Assembly: GCF_014805685.1 (NCBI RefSeq)
Contig: NC_060906.1
Coordinates: forward strand, 21,186,626 to 21,250,625
DNA from: Silurus meridionalis
Taxonomy: Eukaryota > Chordata > Actinopteri > Siluriformes > Siluridae
Direction of reading: 5' to 3'
Length of the DNA stretch: 64,000 nt
In this document: positions 50,706 to 62,845 of the stretch, piece by piece
How positions within the stretch are numbered: the first letter of the stretch is position 1
Layout of the letters: each line of letters begins with the position of its first letter
Notes under the pieces: model-generated
Told to the model about the DNA's origin: nothing
Databases searched by the model: none
The model's input: the letters and a program-made list of their open reading frames with translations, nothing else
Program-made: the position numbers and the translations under genes

Positions 50706-52189
50706 ATTATGTGGAAGAGGACAGATAGTAAATTCCTGTCAGTGTATTTGTCTAAGCTCAGACAGCGATGGCTGGTTTCTGATGCTTTGAGGAATTGGAA
50801 GTGTTATCCCAGTTGGTGAACTATTCATTTATTTTATAAATATTTTCTCTTTTTTTTTTTCTCCAAAAATACATTTAGTTCCCAATGGAATTTTCTGCAC
50901 TCGTGTACTGAAGTGTTTGTGTTTTCCCCGCTTTAACACACCTGCCTCAGCTGCTAAAGCCTTCAGTAATTACCCTCTGTTCTAATCTACACCTGCACTG
51001 TAATGTTTACCTCCGATCGTGACGGTTTCATAACAAAGATCGAACCCCAGAAGAAGCCAGTGTGTCCTCTGTGTCCTGTTTCGGTTCCAATTTGCGACGT
51101 CTGGACGAACCCAAAGCTCGTACCTGCATCATGCTTTAATTTTCCCAGAGGAATCTGGAAGGAAGCCATGTGTGAGTGCAGTACTTTGCTTTTCCGTGTA
51201 TCGATCTCTGCAGCGAAATTCATTTTACATGACCGCTGGCCATCTGCTCCACCCTGCACTCTCATTCTCAGCCTTCTAGCTTCAGGCTTTCACACCGGCC
51301 GCATCCCGATTTCCTCGTCCTAATGGCTTTTTTGCTACGTTCCTTTACCTGTAATTGTGCTGCCAGCTCTTTGAGATAACATCCCAGTTTTTTAAAAGGT
51401 TGCAGAGGTTAAATCATTTAGTTGAGCTTTTAGGCTAGAGGTTCCCAATATATCGATTGTGATCGACCGGTAGATTGGAAAGAAAGTATGGGTAGATCAC
51501 GTGGCAAAAAAAATTAAATAATATTCACACAATAGCGAATAAAAGCAATCCGTGCCATCTTAATCACTTTTCTTCCCTGAAAATGTACTTCCCCTCACTG
51601 AAAACCCGAATACCTGCAGCGTGAGATGTCTGCAGCTACGCCGTTTCCCCACGAGCCATCGTCTACTAGCGAGTGAATTAGTGTTCATTATCAGCCAGCA
51701 GGCTGAAGTCTGCTTACCGCTGTTTATTGGTGTCCCTGCTCGTGTGATTAAAAACCCGGATTATTCGGCTTGTTTAATGGCGACGCGGCAAGGAGAATTA
51801 ATCGTCGTTGCCCGGGGTTTACCATCATTTGTTTTCTGTCATAAGGCATATTTACTGTAAATACTGCACTCTCTTTCTTATTTCTCTGATACACAGAAAA
51901 GCCATTCTTATAACTGCTCACTGAAAGGGATAAAGCTCTTCTCATAAACTATATGGGATTTGGGAAAAAGGTTTATTTGTCTCAGATTCTTATCTTGCTC
52001 TTAATACAGAATCATAGGACATGGTTCCTGCATAAGAAACATCACAACATGGCTGTTTTCCACAGAAATGGCCGACTTTTGGCTGTGACTGCATTCATGT
52101 AGGAAAAAGAGGGAAAATCCTGCTGCTCATACGAGTATTTATATGAAGTTCTCAGAAGATGGACTACATGCACACTGATCCTGTTTTAT

Positions 52190-52520
52190 TATTATCATGT
52201 CTTTGCTAGTGGACCATATGTGGCTCTTCCCCAAACTGTTACCACACAATTGTATAGGACGTCTTTGGGTGTTTAAGCATGAGATTTTCCCTTCACCTGA
52301 ACTAGGAGACTTAAACCTGTTCTAGCTCCATATTTGCATGGGTTGGAGCAGAAGATCTTGATAAGCCTGCTATAGAAAACTGACTAAAACCCTAGTAAAC
52401 ACCCTTGGGATAAATTGAAACACTGACTGCACCTCAGGCCTCCTCACCTCACCTACATCAGTACTTGAGTAATAACATACTTGTGGATGAACAAGAAAAC
52501 AAATCTCCCAAAAATCTAAT
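52190..52520 (+). mobile_element. Tc1-like transposon relic (same family as 11540)
   Basis: It contains accatatgtggctcttcccc, ctgttaccacacaattgtat, ggacgtctttgggtgtttaa, 'cacctgaactaggagac', aaacctgttctagctcc and cctcctcacctcacctaca. The central 'gcccctgtgcacaaagc' block is deleted. Confidence 0.72.
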
Positions 52521-53006
52521 ACACTAATAATATAGAATCTAATAATGAATATACAAGTATATACACACACTTATGTGTAATGCAGTACAGTATAATACAT
52601 CTTTATCAAGCAGATGGGAATTTTATCTTTCTTTAGTAATTCTTGTTTATATTAAAGTATAATAGGGAGTTTTTTCCATCTCTTGGAAATTTATGTGTAT
52701 AAATTTAATATTATTTTTACGAGAGTTTTTTTTTCTGGTGTAATTAGAACGTTTATTCCTTTTGTTATAACTTGTCTTTAGTGTTTCACCACTAGTTGTG
52801 TTTGTGAAGCGTAGTTGTGTGTCAATTCAATCCAGAATGCGACGATCACAGCAGAAAAATCATGCCTGGAACTCCTCTAAGATCCGTGCTAAAGACAAGA
52901 AATCGAAGAGACAGCTAACTAATTTGCTTGCTGAAGCATGAGATTGCTAACGAGTGCTGATGCAAGATCAACCCGAAACCACAATACCACAGTTTGTGTG
53001 TCTAGA

Positions 53007-53007
<1 letters not shown>

Positions 53008-53037
<30 letters not shown>

Positions 53038-53038
53038 T
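53008..53038. repeat. (GT)n microsatellite
   Basis: About 14 GT dinucleotides. Confidence 0.9.
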
Positions 53039-53505
53039 GTCCAGTGAACCCTGCAGGTACCTCGTGTCTTTAGTGCTAACGTCAGAAGCCTCTTTGTTCA
53101 CTTCATCGTCCTGGGTAATGCACACAAGCCTGCTTTCGAATTGAGAAAACGCAAATTCGCGTTTTTGGAAACAGGCCTGGGGCGAGGCTCATTTTCACTT
53201 CATGAATTACACAATTACCGCCAGAGGCTCAAAGCTGCAGGGAAGGACGAGAATTTACAGCACTTTAGTTTGCTTCTCTTGTGGTCTTGATCAACCTGCA
53301 CACTCCAATGTTATTGCTATACATTTAATAATACATTTAGAAGCACAATATACTGTATCTTGGTGATAGTGTTTAAGACTCAGTTTTTGTTTACTCCCCA
53401 AACACACACTAACCTTCTGTTTGAGCACAAACTTTACCCGAAAATAATCAGAGTTATGCATCTGCCACCAGCAAAACCGGATTTTAATGGCAAACATTTA
53501 AACAA

Positions 53506-53531
53506 ACAGACAGACAGACAGACAGACAGAA
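53506..53531. repeat. (CAGA)n microsatellite
   Basis: About six CAGA tetranucleotides. Confidence 0.88.
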
Positions 53532-54133
53532 CTTAGTCTTTGCATAGAACAGGTACACAACAATCAAATGCAGTTTAACATCTACCAGAACTGGTAGATA
53601 CAATACAAAGAAAAGTCATTTGTTTAATAAACTTTCAATATAACACTATTTTATTGATTGTCACTTGTTTAGTACTATTTTTTGAAGTGTTCATGTTGCT
53701 CTTTGCAAGGAAAAAAACTCAAAAAATTTGCCCATTTGTCTCATTCAATGAAGAGCCTCGCATTAAAATCTGCAAAACGGGTGCAAACGTGGCACAACAT
53801 GGTGATTCTGGGAATTCCACGTGGCTTTCTTGCGTCATGTTCTTTTTTTTTCTTCCCCCAACTGCCAGTACCTGTTTTGCATGATTCTACACAGTACATG
53901 TCGGCAAGACACCTACAAAATGGCCACTCTTTAAACAATATGGCACCGGGTGCCTTTGTCTGGCCGAACGCCAAAGCTATAAACAGACTATATAAATGAA
54001 TCCTGAACCAACATTGCTACCATTCCACACTTCAACACCATGAAATTCCATCCAGACTGCTGCCAATTGGAACCCATTTTCACCATACAAGACAAATCCC
54101 TGAAGCGTATGTCCAAGCCCTGAGAACAAATCT

Positions 54134-54361
54134 ATGGAACGGCCTGCCCAGTCACCGCACCTAAATCCTACTGAACTGCCCTGGGATGAAATTTATCGCA
54201 AGCTCAGAAAGAAATCTCCAGCTAGTAAAGTACAAGTTTTACAAGTTGCACAGCAAAATATTTTAGCTGAACGTTTGGAGAAACGAACTGTTCGGACGCC
54301 AAGAGTGTGTAAAGCTGTTATTCATGCTAAGGGAAGATTTTTCAATGAAATTAAATTGTAA
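54134..54361 (+). pseudogene. Tc1/mariner-superfamily transposase C-terminal fragment
   Basis: A 75-codon frame reads PAQSPHLNPTELPWDEIYRK, then LAERLEKRTVRTPRVCKAVI and HAKGRFFNEIKL followed by a stop. SPHLNPTE..WDE is the third acidic motif region of Tc1-type transposases, and the remainder is the C-terminal tail seen in fish elements (RIC.AVI.AKGG.FDE). The upstream catalytic domain is not recognisable, so this is a 5'-truncated relic. It is a different family from the copies around 11540 and 50335. Confidence 0.75.
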
Positions 54362-55374
54362 TTTATATATTTGTTTGGTTAAAGTAAATCCTCATATATT
54401 TAAATTACTGAATTTGTTGCATATGAGCCAAAGAAACAAGCATTTGTCTCTTTATAAACCATAAAAAACTATTGCTAGACATCATATTATTTATTAGGTG
54501 AAATTCGTGACAATGACGTTTTGCTAAAATTTACGCTTGTACATTTCATATATAATAATACATCAATTATTATTAATTTTTCTTTCAAGTATTTTTTTAT
54601 TTCAGTAGTAGCTGTATAGTAGTAACTGTGTTTTGTATGTTATGAATGTGGAAAATAATGTCCTGCTGTGTCTGGAGAGAATGCGAAATTCAGAACAGGT
54701 TTTGCTTGATAATAGTTTTACACCCTGACCTACAGAACGTGTCAGATGTTTACGATGAAGACTATAAAGCAGTTGGACTGGATGAGAACCTCTGCCAAGT
54801 GTTGTAAATGTAAATGTCAAGTAACGGGTACTAAAACCTGTAGAGCCAAGGCTAAATGTGCAGGACGGGTTGTGCTTGTTGATCAGATATAAACAGAAAG
54901 GAATATTTTGTTCTGAAATATTATGGTTAGATAGCTGCTTTTTTTTTTTTATCACACTGAGAGATTCATTGTAGAGTTCAACAGCTTTTTGAAGGCAATT
55001 TAACTTTTTTTTACTGTATAAACTTTTACTTAAGATTCCATCTATTGTTGGTCCTATAGGGATTCATTTGTTAGTTAATTCACTGGTATTCATTGGTGGT
55101 TGTTTGTTTTTGTTTTTAGTGCTTTATTAAATCTTTATGAACTGATTATAACAAGAAATTTTGCTCATTGTAAAGAACTGAAATACACATCTAATATATA
55201 TAAAACAACATACGTTGTTATACATGTCTCATCAAAATTAGTTTTATTTGTATAGTAGGTTTCATCTATTAGACTTTTTGTGAAGTTGTTTCCAGAATTT
55301 TGTTTGCTTCTGTATTTTCAGAACCAAATATTTTATTATATATATATTTTTTTCCTGGTCTGCTTGTTGGATAT

Positions 55375-55580
55375 TTCAGTGGTTTGTTTATTGTCATATT
55401 ATTTCTGTGGATGTATTTGTTGGTTCATTCATTGGTATGTTTGCTTATTGGTTTATTGGTTGGTTTGTTTATTGCTTGTTCAGTGATTTCTTTTTGGTTT
55501 GATTATTGGATTTCTCTTTGGTTGGTTTGTTGATTCATCTATTGGTTTGTTCCTTGGTTCAGTTGGTGGTGGATTCAGTT
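55375..55580. repeat. Low-complexity TTGG/TTTG-rich stretch
   Basis: Degenerate repeats of ttggttcattcattggt, tattggtttattggtt and gttgattcatctattggttt. Hydrophobic open frames across it arise from the T-rich composition. Confidence 0.7.
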
Positions 55581-55634
55581 GCAGGTTATTTTGGTTTGCT
55601 GTTTTATTGTCATTCGGTTTGTTTTTCTGATCAT

Positions 55635-55865
55635 TTAATTCAATTCCGTTTTATTTGTGTAGCGCCTTTTAACAATAGACATGGTCTCAAAGCAGCTGTA
55701 CGAAGATAGAGGTTATAAAGTTATATAAATGAGTGTTTAGATTTTGTTTAGTTACGTTTGTTAGTTAAGTTTATGCCTAATTAGCTAGCCAGTGGCGAAT
55801 GTGTTAAGGAAAAATTCAGAGATGGCATGAGGAAGAAACTTCGACAGGAACCAGACACTTTGATG
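55635..55865 (+). mobile_element. Teleost interspersed repeat, 'TTTTATTTGTATAGCG' family
   Basis: It starts aattcaattccgttttattt and continues gtgtagcgccttttaacaat, agacatggtctcaaagcagc, gagatggcatgaggaagaa and cttcgacaggaaccagacac. One arm only. Confidence 0.7.
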
Positions 55866-57179
55866 ACTTGTTGTAGTTTTGTACACTGCTTTATTCCTGT
55901 TTGTTCTTTTGATTTTGAATTTTTAGCCTTATATTCTCTGAAAAATGTAGTAATGGATGCTTTTACCCCACTAGCTTTTTTGTTCTCCAGATCCAGAAGT
56001 GATACCACAACCTCTAAAGCCACTGCTAATTTAATGCAAACAAGCCCAACAGTTTTGAGGACAATCTCAATATACATGAGCAAATAGTGTCCTGTGATTG
56101 TGACAAAGGAAATAAAAGGTATCCTTCCCAAGACAGCCGGACCAGTTTTGATCTTTCGAATATGGATAGCTGTGGCATCATGGGTACTTGAACTTGTTTA
56201 GAGCGAACCATGTTTGGTGTTGCTTAGAAGATTATTTAGCTCTCAAGCCCAGCTGCGAGCTTTACAGTGATGACTCAGGAGGAAACCGCTATACCCAGAC
56301 TGTAGATAAGATCTCCAAAAGTCATCCATCTTGCATGGCTTGAACTGTGCGGAGCAAAAGGGCCAGGATCAGGTGCTTTTGGCATATTAATGTCCTTGCA
56401 TTACGTAGTAATTAGAGGGAAAAAAAACGTATTGACTGATTCAAACAGAAGAAAAACGAGCCTGTTCTAGAAATACCTATCAGGAGCGTCATGAATAATG
56501 TGCATTGCTTTATTGAAAAGGAATAAGCCATTACAGTGACAAATGAAGCCGCTTCCTCAGAGGGGTTATTAAAGCACTGGTGCTTCTGTCTGCACTCCGC
56601 GTATCATTTAATGAATTGCGGCCATCTTTTTATTCACCCTTTTCACAAGGAGCTTGTCCATCACGCCAGCTGACCCCCCCTGAGTCGTCACTCTGATAAG
56701 GGCAGAATTAGCATGGGTAAACCCACGATCGTGAACCTGGCCTCAGGGCTTGCAGGAGGATGACGAACAGGGAATGACAGCAGAGCTTCATGATTCATAC
56801 CAACCTCTGACCTGCCATGCCGAGCTGAATATCTGCATAAATGAGCAGAGTTTTGAGTTTCTAAATGTTCAGAGTTAAACATACTTCATACTGGAGAGTT
56901 ATACAGGAGGAAAGAAAAGACTGGAGAGTTATACAGGAGAAAAGGTGACATGACTCGTGTTTGTGATTTGGTTTTAAACCAATTTGTTTGGCTTCCTCAT
57001 TTGGGTGCAAACCAAATGACGGTGTAGAGGCACTTCTTGGAGCAGTGTTTCATTTTATACTACATGTTGATTTTTTGATCTTGGAATTATTTGGGATGCA
57101 GCCAATTTGAATTCTAGGTTATGTTAGATTTAACTTCATTTTAATACGAAATCAAGCAAACGGACAAATAGGTGTCGCT

Positions 57180-57418
57180 AGCGGGGTCACTAGCCATCTT
57201 CAAGCAACGGATAAAGACCTACATCTTTCTAAAACTAGCACTTTTCCCATTTTGCTTTGTTTTAAAAAAATAATTCTCCGAGATGTTGGCTGATGGTATC
57301 TAAAGTTGTAATCTAGCGAACCAGTGTTGATTTATTTATTGATAGAGACTCAAAGCACTTTTGTACTTCATTTTGGATAAGGGCGTCTGCTAAATACCGT
57401 AAATGTAAATGTAAAAAG
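57180..57418 (+). mobile_element. L2-type LINE 3' end
   Basis: The sequence corresponds to the last codons and 3' tail of an L2-type LINE: caacggataaagacctacat and ctttctaaaactagca, then actcaaagcacttttgtact. The tail word is ggataagggcgtctgctaaa, followed by taccgtaaatgtaaatgtaa. The tail is the same as that on the minus strand of the SINEs at 9093, 10533 and 16391. The bulk of the LINE is missing (5' truncation). Confidence 0.68.
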
Positions 57419-57968
57419 GAGCCCAGTTCTCAGCAAACCTTCAGAATCAGAAAATTGCCAAGTATGTTTGCACCTTGTTTTGATGACAGAAGCTTCCAGT
57501 TGCACATGGTGGAAAAAAAAATAGTATAAAGTATATTTGTCCAATAAATTTTAAAGCTACTAGTTTTCAGATGCAGGTTAAAAAAATGTTTAATATTCAA
57601 TAGTCATCTTGATACCGATGCATATACCTGAAAGAACCATCAGTTTTACTTTGAGCAGGAATGATGCTACCGAATTTCGAAAATCTAACCTTGCCATGAA
57701 CTGAAACAAAAAGCTAATTTATTCCTCTGATGGTTACAATTGAATTTCCTTTCAAATTCTGCAAATATTAAACCTTTCATTCTTAAAACGTCATACTAAC
57801 AGGAATCACAGACAGACAAAATGCAGAAACTCTGTATATGAGAGGTAACGGATCCCCTTCTAGCAAGATCCAGAAGAAATTCAGTATTCTACGTACTAAT
57901 TAGCTCTATCTTGCAGCAGCCACATGTTCAATGATAAATGCAGCTTTAATAGATAAAGCCCTGAGCTA

Positions 57969-57988
57969 CAAAAAAAAAAAAAAAAAGA
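57969..57988. repeat. Poly-A tract
   Basis: A run of about 18 A residues, possibly the tail of an unrecognised retroposed sequence. Confidence 0.8.
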
Positions 57989-58231
57989 CAAAAAATAGAC
58001 ATTCAGATAATAATTGTTAAAAAAAAAAATCTATCAAGGCACAAACATTTGTCAGTCCCTTGTTCTAATATTTTTAGAAAAATGGGTGGGTTTAAACAAA
58101 ACTGTACAATGTTTTAAGTTTTTGGACATGTCTAGATCCTTTCCTCTCAAACTCAAATGTCTTCTGTGAATAGGCAAAAAGAAATTTGCTTTGCTGTTCC
58201 AATACTTTTGGATAGCTTTGTATTTGAAGTG

Positions 58232-58312
58232 TTAGCTTAGTAGATAAAACTTCAAATTACTTATTATGAAGGTTATGAGTTTAAATCCCAGCACTGCCAA
58301 ACTGAAATTACT
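58232..58312 (+). mobile_element. tRNA-derived SINE head fragment
   Basis: It reads agtgttagcttagtagataa (A-box-like), then ggttatgagtttaaatccca (B-box-like) and gcactgccaaactg. This resembles the head of the L2-tail SINE family in + orientation; body and tail are absent. Confidence 0.6.
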
Positions 58313-58744
58313 AAAATCATATTCCAGGACAATCTGGAACAAGATCTTAGAATTCAACTTACTACTGTCCTTCAGAAGCCACATGCTCAAACATGTAGGT
58401 TCATATTCAAGGCTTTCTTACAGCCGTGTGAACTGAGTGAGAACAGAATATTTTTTTCAAAGCAGCAGTCTACAACTTCTAGGAATTTATGGATTTTCCG
58501 ATTTGGGGATATCTCAATTAGAAATATGTAATTAAGTTGCAAACTGGCGTCTTTCATTTGCACATATTCATGCAGCACTGCTCAACCTGATGAGTGTAAT
58601 CAATACACATTCAGTCAGCTTGTAAATAATGAAAGGGGATTATAGACTGAAAATAATATGGCAAAATATTACTAATAATAATTTCTTATTACTTTATATA
58701 TCTGTCAAATGAGTTCATTACAAAAATCAATAGTTATATAAAAT

Positions 58745-61010
58745 GAAGGCCATCCAGCATTCTCAGAACCGAGAAGAGCCTTGAAATATACTTAGCTTTT
58801 ACCCTGAGAGAAGATGGTACCAGTCGAGCAGTGCAGGAGGATCTAAGGCAGTGTGGTGCAGTGCGAGGAGTGCTGAGGTCTTTGAGGTAAGAAGGTGCTG
58901 ATCCATTTTTGGCTTTGTAGGCAAGTATCGGTGTTTTGAATCAGCTGCGTTTTGGATCATTTGCAGTGGACGAATAGCGTTCAGAGGAAGACCTGCCAAG
59001 AGAGAGTTCCAGTAGTCCTGTCCCGAAATGACAAGAGACATAACATACCCTGAGCAGCCTTTGTGGGCAGAAATGGTTGAATCCTTCTGATATTGTAGAG
59101 AAGGAACCGACAAGAGCGAGTTGCATTAGCAACATGTGAGGAAAAGTACAGTTGGTTGTCCGTGGATACCCAATAGTTGCGAGCGGTGGCTGAAGTGAAG
59201 TTTAGATAGTTGTTTAGAGTTATTCTGAGATCCTGAACTGAAAATTAATCACCTAGGATAACCAACAGTTCAGTACTGCTAGGATTTGAGTTTCAGTTGA
59301 TGAGCACTCAACCACGAAGATATGTCCGCCAGGCATGCTAAGATTTGAGCAGAAGCTTTGGCATCTGACTGAGGGAAGGAGAAGATGAGTTGAGTGTTAT
59401 CAGCATAGCAGTGGTAAGAAAACCTATGTGAGTATATGACTTTACCAAAAGAGACTGTATAGAGGGAGAAAAGAAAGTGACCAAGTACTGAGCTATGTGG
59501 GACACCAGTGGAGAGTCTGCCTACCTATTAGGTAAGAAGCAAAATATTTCCATGATGCTCCACGGATACCAAGGCTTCTGAGGGTTGACGAGAGTTTAAT
59601 TGTTGACCTTGACAGACAGTCGGTTAAAAACAGTGTGTTCCAGAGTTTTAGAAAGAAACGCGAGAAGTGATACCGGTCTGTAGTTGTTGATGTCCGATGG
59701 ATCCAGAGCAGGTTTCTTCAAGATGGGAATAATCCTTACTCTTCTGAAGGTAGTTAAAACATGGCTTGATGCTAAGGACCCGTTGATGTTGTGGTGTTGA
59801 ATGGCAGGAGGTCTTGCAAATTAATCTGAAGCATAGTTGAAGGGATTGGCTCTAGCAGCAGGTGGTGGGATTGCAAGATTGGATGAATTGCAGCACTTCT
59901 TCTTCTGCTATGATTGAGAAATTTGACAATGAAGAAGTAGGGGATTCCTGACTGTATAGTGTAGGCATAGTCATGGAGAAAGTGAAGGTCTGGAAGATTT
60001 CCTTAACCTTTTTATCGTAGAAGGAGGCAAAATCTTTGGCAGTCAGGGAGGGTGAAGCAGATGGAGCAGGGGCATAGTGCATAGTGGCAGCATAGTGAAG
60101 AGAAGATGCTGTGGATCTTATGAGGATTTTGTGCAGAGGCCTTAAGTGTTTCCTTAGAGAAGGCAGTTTTAGCAGAAGTCACGTTTGAAGAGAATTTGAT
60201 CTGGAAGGCATGGTTGAGGTTTGCACCATGTTGTGATATTTTTTCCCACTTCCTCTCCGATGATTTTTCTCGCCGATTGCTGCACAACATTTCTGACAGC
60301 CAGGAGGTGGAACAAAAGGTCTACTTGGGTTTATGAATCAGGGGGCAGAGAAGGTCCAAGGTTGAGGAAAGAGAGGAGAGGAAAGTGTCCATGTCCAAGG
60401 GTAGAGAAGAAATTTTAAGTGGGGTAGCAGTCATCTCTGTAGTAAGGGTAGGGTGAATCAAAACCAGATCCAGGACATTTCCTCCAGGACATGTGGGAGG
60501 GCAGCCGTTAAATGTCAACGAAAAGGAATTCAGAAGGCAAGATGACTGAAGTCGGAAGGGAGGTTAAAGTCACCAAGAACTGTCAAAGGGGTGCTGCCAG
60601 AAGGGAAAGTACTGTACTGTAAAGTGCTGTCCATCTCTTCTAGAAAGTCTCCAAGGGGACCCGGACGATGGTAGATGACGATGACGATGACGATGATGAA
60701 GTGGTTGATATTGCTCTCGAGGGAACAGAAATTGCATGGAATTCAAAAGAGGATATGGTTAGATGAGACAAAGGAAGAGGAGCAAAACACCATCTCTTTG
60801 ACAACAGTAAACTTTTACTACCACATCTAACTGTTCTTCTTGGTAAGTGAGAAAAAGCTTAGCCGGAAGATAGAGCAGCTGGTGTAGCAGTGTTCTGCAG
60901 GGATACCAGGTCTTACTGAGTGCCAGAAAGTCAAAGGCATAGTGAGAAGTTAAATCTGTGATAAAATCAGCTTTCCTTACAGCAGACTAGCAATTCCACA
61001 GCCCACCAAC
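58745..61010 (-). pseudogene. L2-type (CR1/Jockey group) LINE ORF2 relic
   Basis: Translated on the minus strand, the order of blocks is that of an L2-like ORF2. The endonuclease region lies near 60990-60320 (LTFNGCPPTCPGGNVLDLVL at 60518-60321). A linker with RREKSSERKWEKISQ and LTAKDFASFYDKKVKEIF follows (60290-59852). The reverse-transcriptase entry comes next (IPILKKPALDPSDINNYRPV, then SKTLEHTVFN, near 59740-59620). YHCYADNTQLIFSFPQSD lies near 59410, and DYWNSLLAGLPLNAIRPLQM near 59000. The RT segment from after HTVFN to before the F.DDT-like YADNT block is deleted, and the catalytic YADD reads YADN. Several stops and frameshifts break it. It is inactive. Confidence 0.82.
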
Positions 61011-61154
61011 CACCGCTGTTTGTGATTAAGATAACAGAGGAAGGTAGATGAGGTTACTAGCAACGCTACCTCTGTTCTGTGTGTGAGAGTGCCCGTGTCT
61101 GTAAGAGGTGACTACAGAAATAGGCTTAAGACACATGAGTGGTCTGTCAATCCA

Positions 61155-61545
61155 CATTAATCCCTGCTTGATGTTAGAATACCCTCCACTTTTTTGGGAA
61201 GATGTTCCACTAAATCTTGTAGTGTGCTTGTGGAGATTTGTGCTTCTTCAGTCACAAGAGTCTAAGTAAAACCAGGCATGTCGGTGAGGAAGCCTGTGGT
61301 GCAGTCAGTGTTCCAATTCACCTCAAACTTGTTCAATGGGGTTTCAGCTCTTTAGCAGGCCACTCAAGATCTTCTACTCAAACCCATGTAAACCATAGCT
61401 TCATCGAGCTGGCTTTGTGAACAGGGGGATTGTCATGCTGGAACAGGTTTGGGTTTAATGTTACCACATCCAAAAACATCTTCAACAAATGTCTGGGAAA
61501 AAAACATATATGGCTGAAAATGTCAGGTGTCCAAAACTTTTAATA
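61155..61545 (-). mobile_element. Tc1-like transposon relic (same family as 11540)
   Basis: On the + strand it reads ccacttttttgggaagatgt, tccactaaatcttgtagtgt, ggagatttgtgcttcttcag, ggtgcagtcagtgttccaat and agcttcatcgagctggcttt. It ends gtcaggtgtccaaaactttt. Frames are broken. Confidence 0.75.
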
Positions 61546-62139
61546 GTCTAGCGTAACCATGGTATAAATGTAAGTTGTTTGCTAAAGAAAGAGCCGAAAA
61601 TGGCTCATTCACACTAACTCAGTGAACTAAAAACAAATAAAACCAACTATATGTCTAAAACCTTCTATCACAAACATCCATCGCTTGCTCTAGATACCAT
61701 TTCCGCTGTACATTCGGACGTCATGGCATTTGGAGGTCATGAACCAACAGCACAGACTTTACACACCCGTTTTAATCTCTACATACCTTTCCTGCTGAGT
61801 GTGCTTCATCTGCTCTTAATTCCATTAAGAGAAGACGAACTCTGTGACATCATGTCTCTTTACTTTATTCCGTGGCACAGAGCACTTTGACAGAGAGGAA
61901 ATTGCTTTCGGCATTAGGGTTAAACGTGGCCACAGGTTGCTGCCTAAGAGCTGGACTTTATAAAAAGGTGGACAGTAAGATCCTCTGAAAGTCGCAGGAA
62001 GTTAATAAGCTGTGTCGGCCCAGCACCATGCTGCTACCTGATGGCAGAAGCTAAGCTCTATTCTATTAATTCGATTCTAGCAAGAATCTATCAACATAGT
62101 TGAAATGGTTTGTGCACTCAGAACAACATACTGAGGAAA

Positions 62140-62845
62140 AATTTGATTGGATTTTATTTGTAAAGCATTTTTAGCCATAGATATTGTCACAAATTAGCTT
62201 TACAGAAATAAAACATTACAAATATTACTTTTAAATTAATCAATTTGTCCCTAATGAGTGAGCCAGAGGCATCAATGGAGAAGGGAAAACAGCCTGAGAT
62301 TATCTTAAGAGGAACCAGTGTCAAAAAAAGAAACCCTTCCTTATATGGGTGACACCAAATGTCCATTCATTATAGTTCATTCATCATTGTTGAGGTCATA
62401 AACTGTTCTCTGATTTACACTGTGTGTCACAATTGTAGACCCAAGCCATTATAACAGGCCTGTTTATATTACTTACAGTCCAAATAGATCATTGTGGTTT
62501 TCAATGGAACCATCCACAGTAATATCACATGGTATTCAGATCAACAGTCTACTACAATGCCTCAGGACTACAGGTTGCATGAACAGATTTGCGTCACTGA
62601 ATGACGCCTCAACAATGACGGAACTGTAATGAAAGGACATTCGGTGTTGAGGATGAGTTCCTTTTTTGAGTCTGGTTTCTATCAAGATTGCTTCCTAATG
62701 CATTCTCAATGAGTTTTTCTTTGCCAAAGTCACCACTGGCTCACTCATTGGGGAACAACTTGCAATTATAAGTAACAAACTTTTAGGCAATGAACAATTT
62801 TATATACTGTTTTATACTTTACAACTGCTTTAATAAGCAGTGCTA
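62140..62845. mobile_element. Foldback-like repeat with inverted arms ('TTTTATTTGTATAGCG' family)
   Basis: The left arm (about 62140-62340) begins ggattttatttgtaaagca and contains aatgagtgagccagaggca and ttaagaggaaccagtgtc. The right arm (about 62665-62845) read in reverse complement has tgtatagcactgctt, aatgagtgagccagtggt and tagaaaccagactcaaa. The arms therefore mirror each other around a centre with cattataacaggcctg and gcctcaggactacaggttgc. The arms are diverged. No ORF. Confidence 0.62.

Noticed and set aside
51430..51530. A gatcgaccggtagatt-type segment resembling part of a fish DNA transposon.
   Set aside because: Too short and without termini to support a feature.
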